This document shows, in pieces, positions 5,160 through 6,633 of a DNA stretch of 6,633 nucleotides (the stretch's first letter is position 1; every line of letters begins with the position of its first letter). The position numbers and the translations under genes were made by a program. The notes under the pieces were generated by a model that saw only the letters and a program-made list of their open reading frames with translations, searched no databases and was not told where the DNA came from. This stretch comes from Gammaproteobacteria bacterium. GTDB lineage: Bacteria; Pseudomonadota; Gammaproteobacteria; CAJXQU01. The stretch is taken from the NCBI GenBank assembly GCA_026984275.1, contig JALSSM010000451.1, positions 1 through 6,633 of the forward strand, written 5' to 3'.

Positions 5160-5896
5160 TGAAACGCGTTATTCTTTTCCTGATAATGACCTTGCTGTCG
5201 TCAACTGTTCTGGCCGCTGGAGGTCTGGAAGCGCTGACAGTGACAACCAATGCAGATGGGGGACAGAGTTATAGCCTGACCTTGCAAGTGCTGATCTTAA
5301 TGACAGTGCTGACACTGTTACCCGCCATTTTTTTAATGATGACTTCGTTTACTCGAATCATTATTGTGCTGGCAATTCTCCGCCAAGCATTAGGTACAGC
5401 ACAAACACCTTCCAGTCAGATCCTGATCGGTATTGCACTTTTTCTTACATTTTTCATCATGGCTCCTGTCTTCGACAAGGTCTATGAAGATGCGGTTACG
5501 CCTTATATGAATGAAGAAATGGACATGGTAGAGGCCTTAAAAGTGGCCAGTTTTCCCTTGAGGGAATTCATGATGGCACAAACCAGAGAGACTGATCTGA
5601 AAATGTTTTCAGGTATTTCTGGAGATAAAAAATTTGATAATCCTGACGATGTACCCATGTCGATTCTGGTGCCTTCATTTTTAACCAGTGAATTGAAGAC
5701 GGCATTTCAGATTGGCTTCCTGATTTTTATTCCTTTTTTAATTATTGATCTGGTTGTTGCCAGTGTTCTGATGTCCATGGGTATGATGATGTTATCCCCC
5801 ATGATCATTTCATTGCCATTCAAGATCATGTTGTTTGTGCTGGTTGATGGCTGGGTTTTAATCGTCGGCACACTGGCATCGAGTTTTTACACATGA
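5156..5896 (+). CDS. fliP: Flagellar type III export gate protein FliP
   Basis: FliP forms the pentameric core of the FliPQR export gate in the MS-ring. The 246-aa product has a cleavable signal peptide (cut near VLA20-A21), as FliP typically does. The conserved start of the mature core is LPAIFLMMTSFTRIIIVLAILRQALG (55-80), followed by a second hydrophobic stretch (89-106). A polar loop at 107-178 leads to the hallmark FQIGFLIFIPFLIIDLVVAS (184-203). The methionine cluster MSMGMMML (206-213) corresponds to the gasket that seals the closed gate. There are two adjacent ATGs. ATG 5156 overlaps the fliO stop as ATGA. ATG 5159 lies 6 nt after AGGA (5149-5152), a better spacing, and would give 245 aa and the same TGATG junction seen at fliN-fliO. 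Either is plausible, and the mature protein is unaffected. Confidence 0.97.
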   Translation: MMKRVILFLIMTLLSSTVLAAGGLEALTVTTNADGGQSYSLTLQVLILMTVLTLLPAIFLMMTSFTRIIIVLAILRQALGTAQTPSSQILIGIALFLTFFIMAPVFDKVYEDAVTPYMNEEMDMVEALKVASFPLREFMMAQTRETDLKMFSGISGDKKFDNPDDVPMSILVPSFLTSELKTAFQIGFLIFIPFLIIDLVVASVLMSMGMMMLSPMIISLPFKIMLFVLVDGWVLIVGTLASSFYT

Positions 5897-6165
5897 CACC
5901 TGAATTTGCTCTCACAATTGGCCATCGTGCCCTGGAAGTGGCCACAACATTAATGATGATCATGTTATTGCCAGCACTGGTTGTTGGGTTACTGGTCAGT
6001 ATTTTTCAGGCCGCGACCCAGATCAATGAACAAACATTGAGTTTTATACCAAAATTACTGATCACAATGATGGTGCTATCACTTGGAGGCCCATTGATGC
6101 TCAGGTTGATAACAGATTTTACCCTGCAAATCTATGAGATCATCCCAACGATCGTTGGTGGGTAG
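5893..6165 (+). CDS. fliQ: Flagellar type III export gate protein FliQ
   Basis: This 90-aa protein is the small two-helix subunit that winds around the FliP-FliR core of the export gate. The pattern is typical: MTPEFALTIGHRALEVATTL, then helix one (about 18-38, LMMIMLLPALVVGLLVSIFQA). The invariant loop follows, AATQINEQTLSFIPKLL (40-56), and then helix two (about 57-78). The length matches the family (89-90 aa). The start overlaps the fliP stop by four bases (ATGA), which indicates translational coupling. Confidence 0.97.
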   Translation: MTPEFALTIGHRALEVATTLMMIMLLPALVVGLLVSIFQAATQINEQTLSFIPKLLITMMVLSLGGPLMLRLITDFTLQIYEIIPTIVGG

Positions 6166-6177
6166 AGGTCATGTCAT

Positions 6178-6633
6178 ATGGCGATTACCGACACTGAAAT
6201 CATAGCCCTGGTCGAAGCCTGGCTGTGGCCTTTTTTTCGAATTGCCGGGTTATTAATGACGGCTCCTTTCATTGGAACCAGGACGGTTCCTGTCACCCTA
6301 CGCTTGATTCTTGCTGTTAGTATTGCCATTGCAGTGGCTCCCTCTGTTCCTGCTTTTGACTATGTCGATCCTGTTTCTGCAAAGGGGCTGATGATCACCA
6401 TTCAACAAGTCATGATTGGTGCAGGTATGGGTATTGTGATCAGAATTATTTTTATGGTTCTTGAGATTGGTGGTGAAGTGATCGCCATGCAAATGGGGCT
6501 TGGTTTCGCAGCCATGGTCGATCCAGCCAGTGGCCGACAGGTGCCCGTCATCAGTCAGTTTTATGTGATCCTCGCGACGCTGATCTTTTTTAGCCTGAAT
6601 GGTCATTTGATTCTGATCCAGGTCGTTGTGGAT
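6178..6633 (+). CDS. fliR: Flagellar type III export gate protein FliR, N-terminal part (3' partial)
   Basis: The first 152 residues of FliR lie in the window, and the full protein is usually about 260 aa. FliR is the single subunit that completes the helical FliP5-FliR1 gate, and it has homology to FliP and FliQ joined. Visible family features are WLWPFFRIAGLLMTAPFIG (15-33), VPVTLRLILAVSIAIAVAP (37-55), and the signature GEVIAMQMGLGFAAMVDPASG (99-119) followed by VPVISQFY (122-129). ATG 6178 follows TAGAGG (6163-6168) at a 9-nt spacing, 12 bp after fliQ. A nearby ATG at 6171 is out of frame and soon stops. The frame stays open to the window edge, and flhB would be expected next. Confidence 0.95.
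   Translation, partial: MAITDTEIIALVEAWLWPFFRIAGLLMTAPFIGTRTVPVTLRLILAVSIAIAVAPSVPAFDYVDPVSAKGLMITIQQVMIGAGMGIVIRIIFMVLEIGGEVIAMQMGLGFAAMVDPASGRQVPVISQFYVILATLIFFSLNGHLILIQVVVD

Noticed and set aside
6298..6606. Minus-strand open frame of 102 codons at the right end
   Set aside because: It lies opposite fliR, whose plus-strand frame carries the full family signature. The antisense product is His/Asn-rich shadow sequence.

Overview
The window is a stretch of a motile, respiring gammaproteobacterial chromosome with moderately low GC (low-to-mid 40s per cent by eye). Two things point there. A sigma-54 type promoter drives a fliLMNOPQR flagellar cluster, a layout typical of Vibrio, Pseudomonas and relatives rather than enterics. 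The gene order also ends a nuo operon and includes a typical proteobacterial HslR. A marine or methylotrophic gammaproteobacterium of the Methylophaga or Thiomicrospira kind would fit, but that is only a guess.

Layout, left to right. (1) Bases 1-278 are the 3' end of nuoN, the last membrane subunit of respiratory complex I. (2) Bases 298-1416 encode an exported 372-aa protein of unknown function, probably a beta-sandwich (concanavalin A-like) protein. (3) Bases 1400-1963 overlap it by 17 bp and encode a 187-aa stand-alone TOPRIM protein. It looks like the catalytic core of a ParE/GyrB topoisomerase B subunit with the ATPase and transducer domains missing. (4) Bases 2007-2411 on the minus strand are hslR (Hsp15), which binds stalled 50S subunits. 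(5) The divergent 206-bp gap 2412-2617 holds a likely sigma-70 promoter for hslR, a near-perfect -24/-12 promoter for fliL, and possible operator sites. (6) Bases 2618-6633 are fliL, fliM, fliN, fliO, fliP, fliQ and the start of fliR, tightly spaced or overlapping and evidently one operon. FliM and FliN form the C-ring switch, FliL sits beside the stator, and FliO/P/Q/R build the type III export gate.

The main points of interest are these. The ATPase-less TOPRIM protein is coupled to an exported protein of unknown function. FliN's N-terminal acidic motif is present in three protein-identical copies that differ only by synonymous changes. The hexamer TGATCA occurs 22 times in 6.6 kb, against about 1.6 expected for random sequence, with half of the copies in 483-1966. 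The sigma-54 promoter sits directly ahead of fliL. No RNA genes, CRISPR arrays, insertion sequences or convincing rho-independent terminators were seen. No gene-free stretch exceeds 206 bp.
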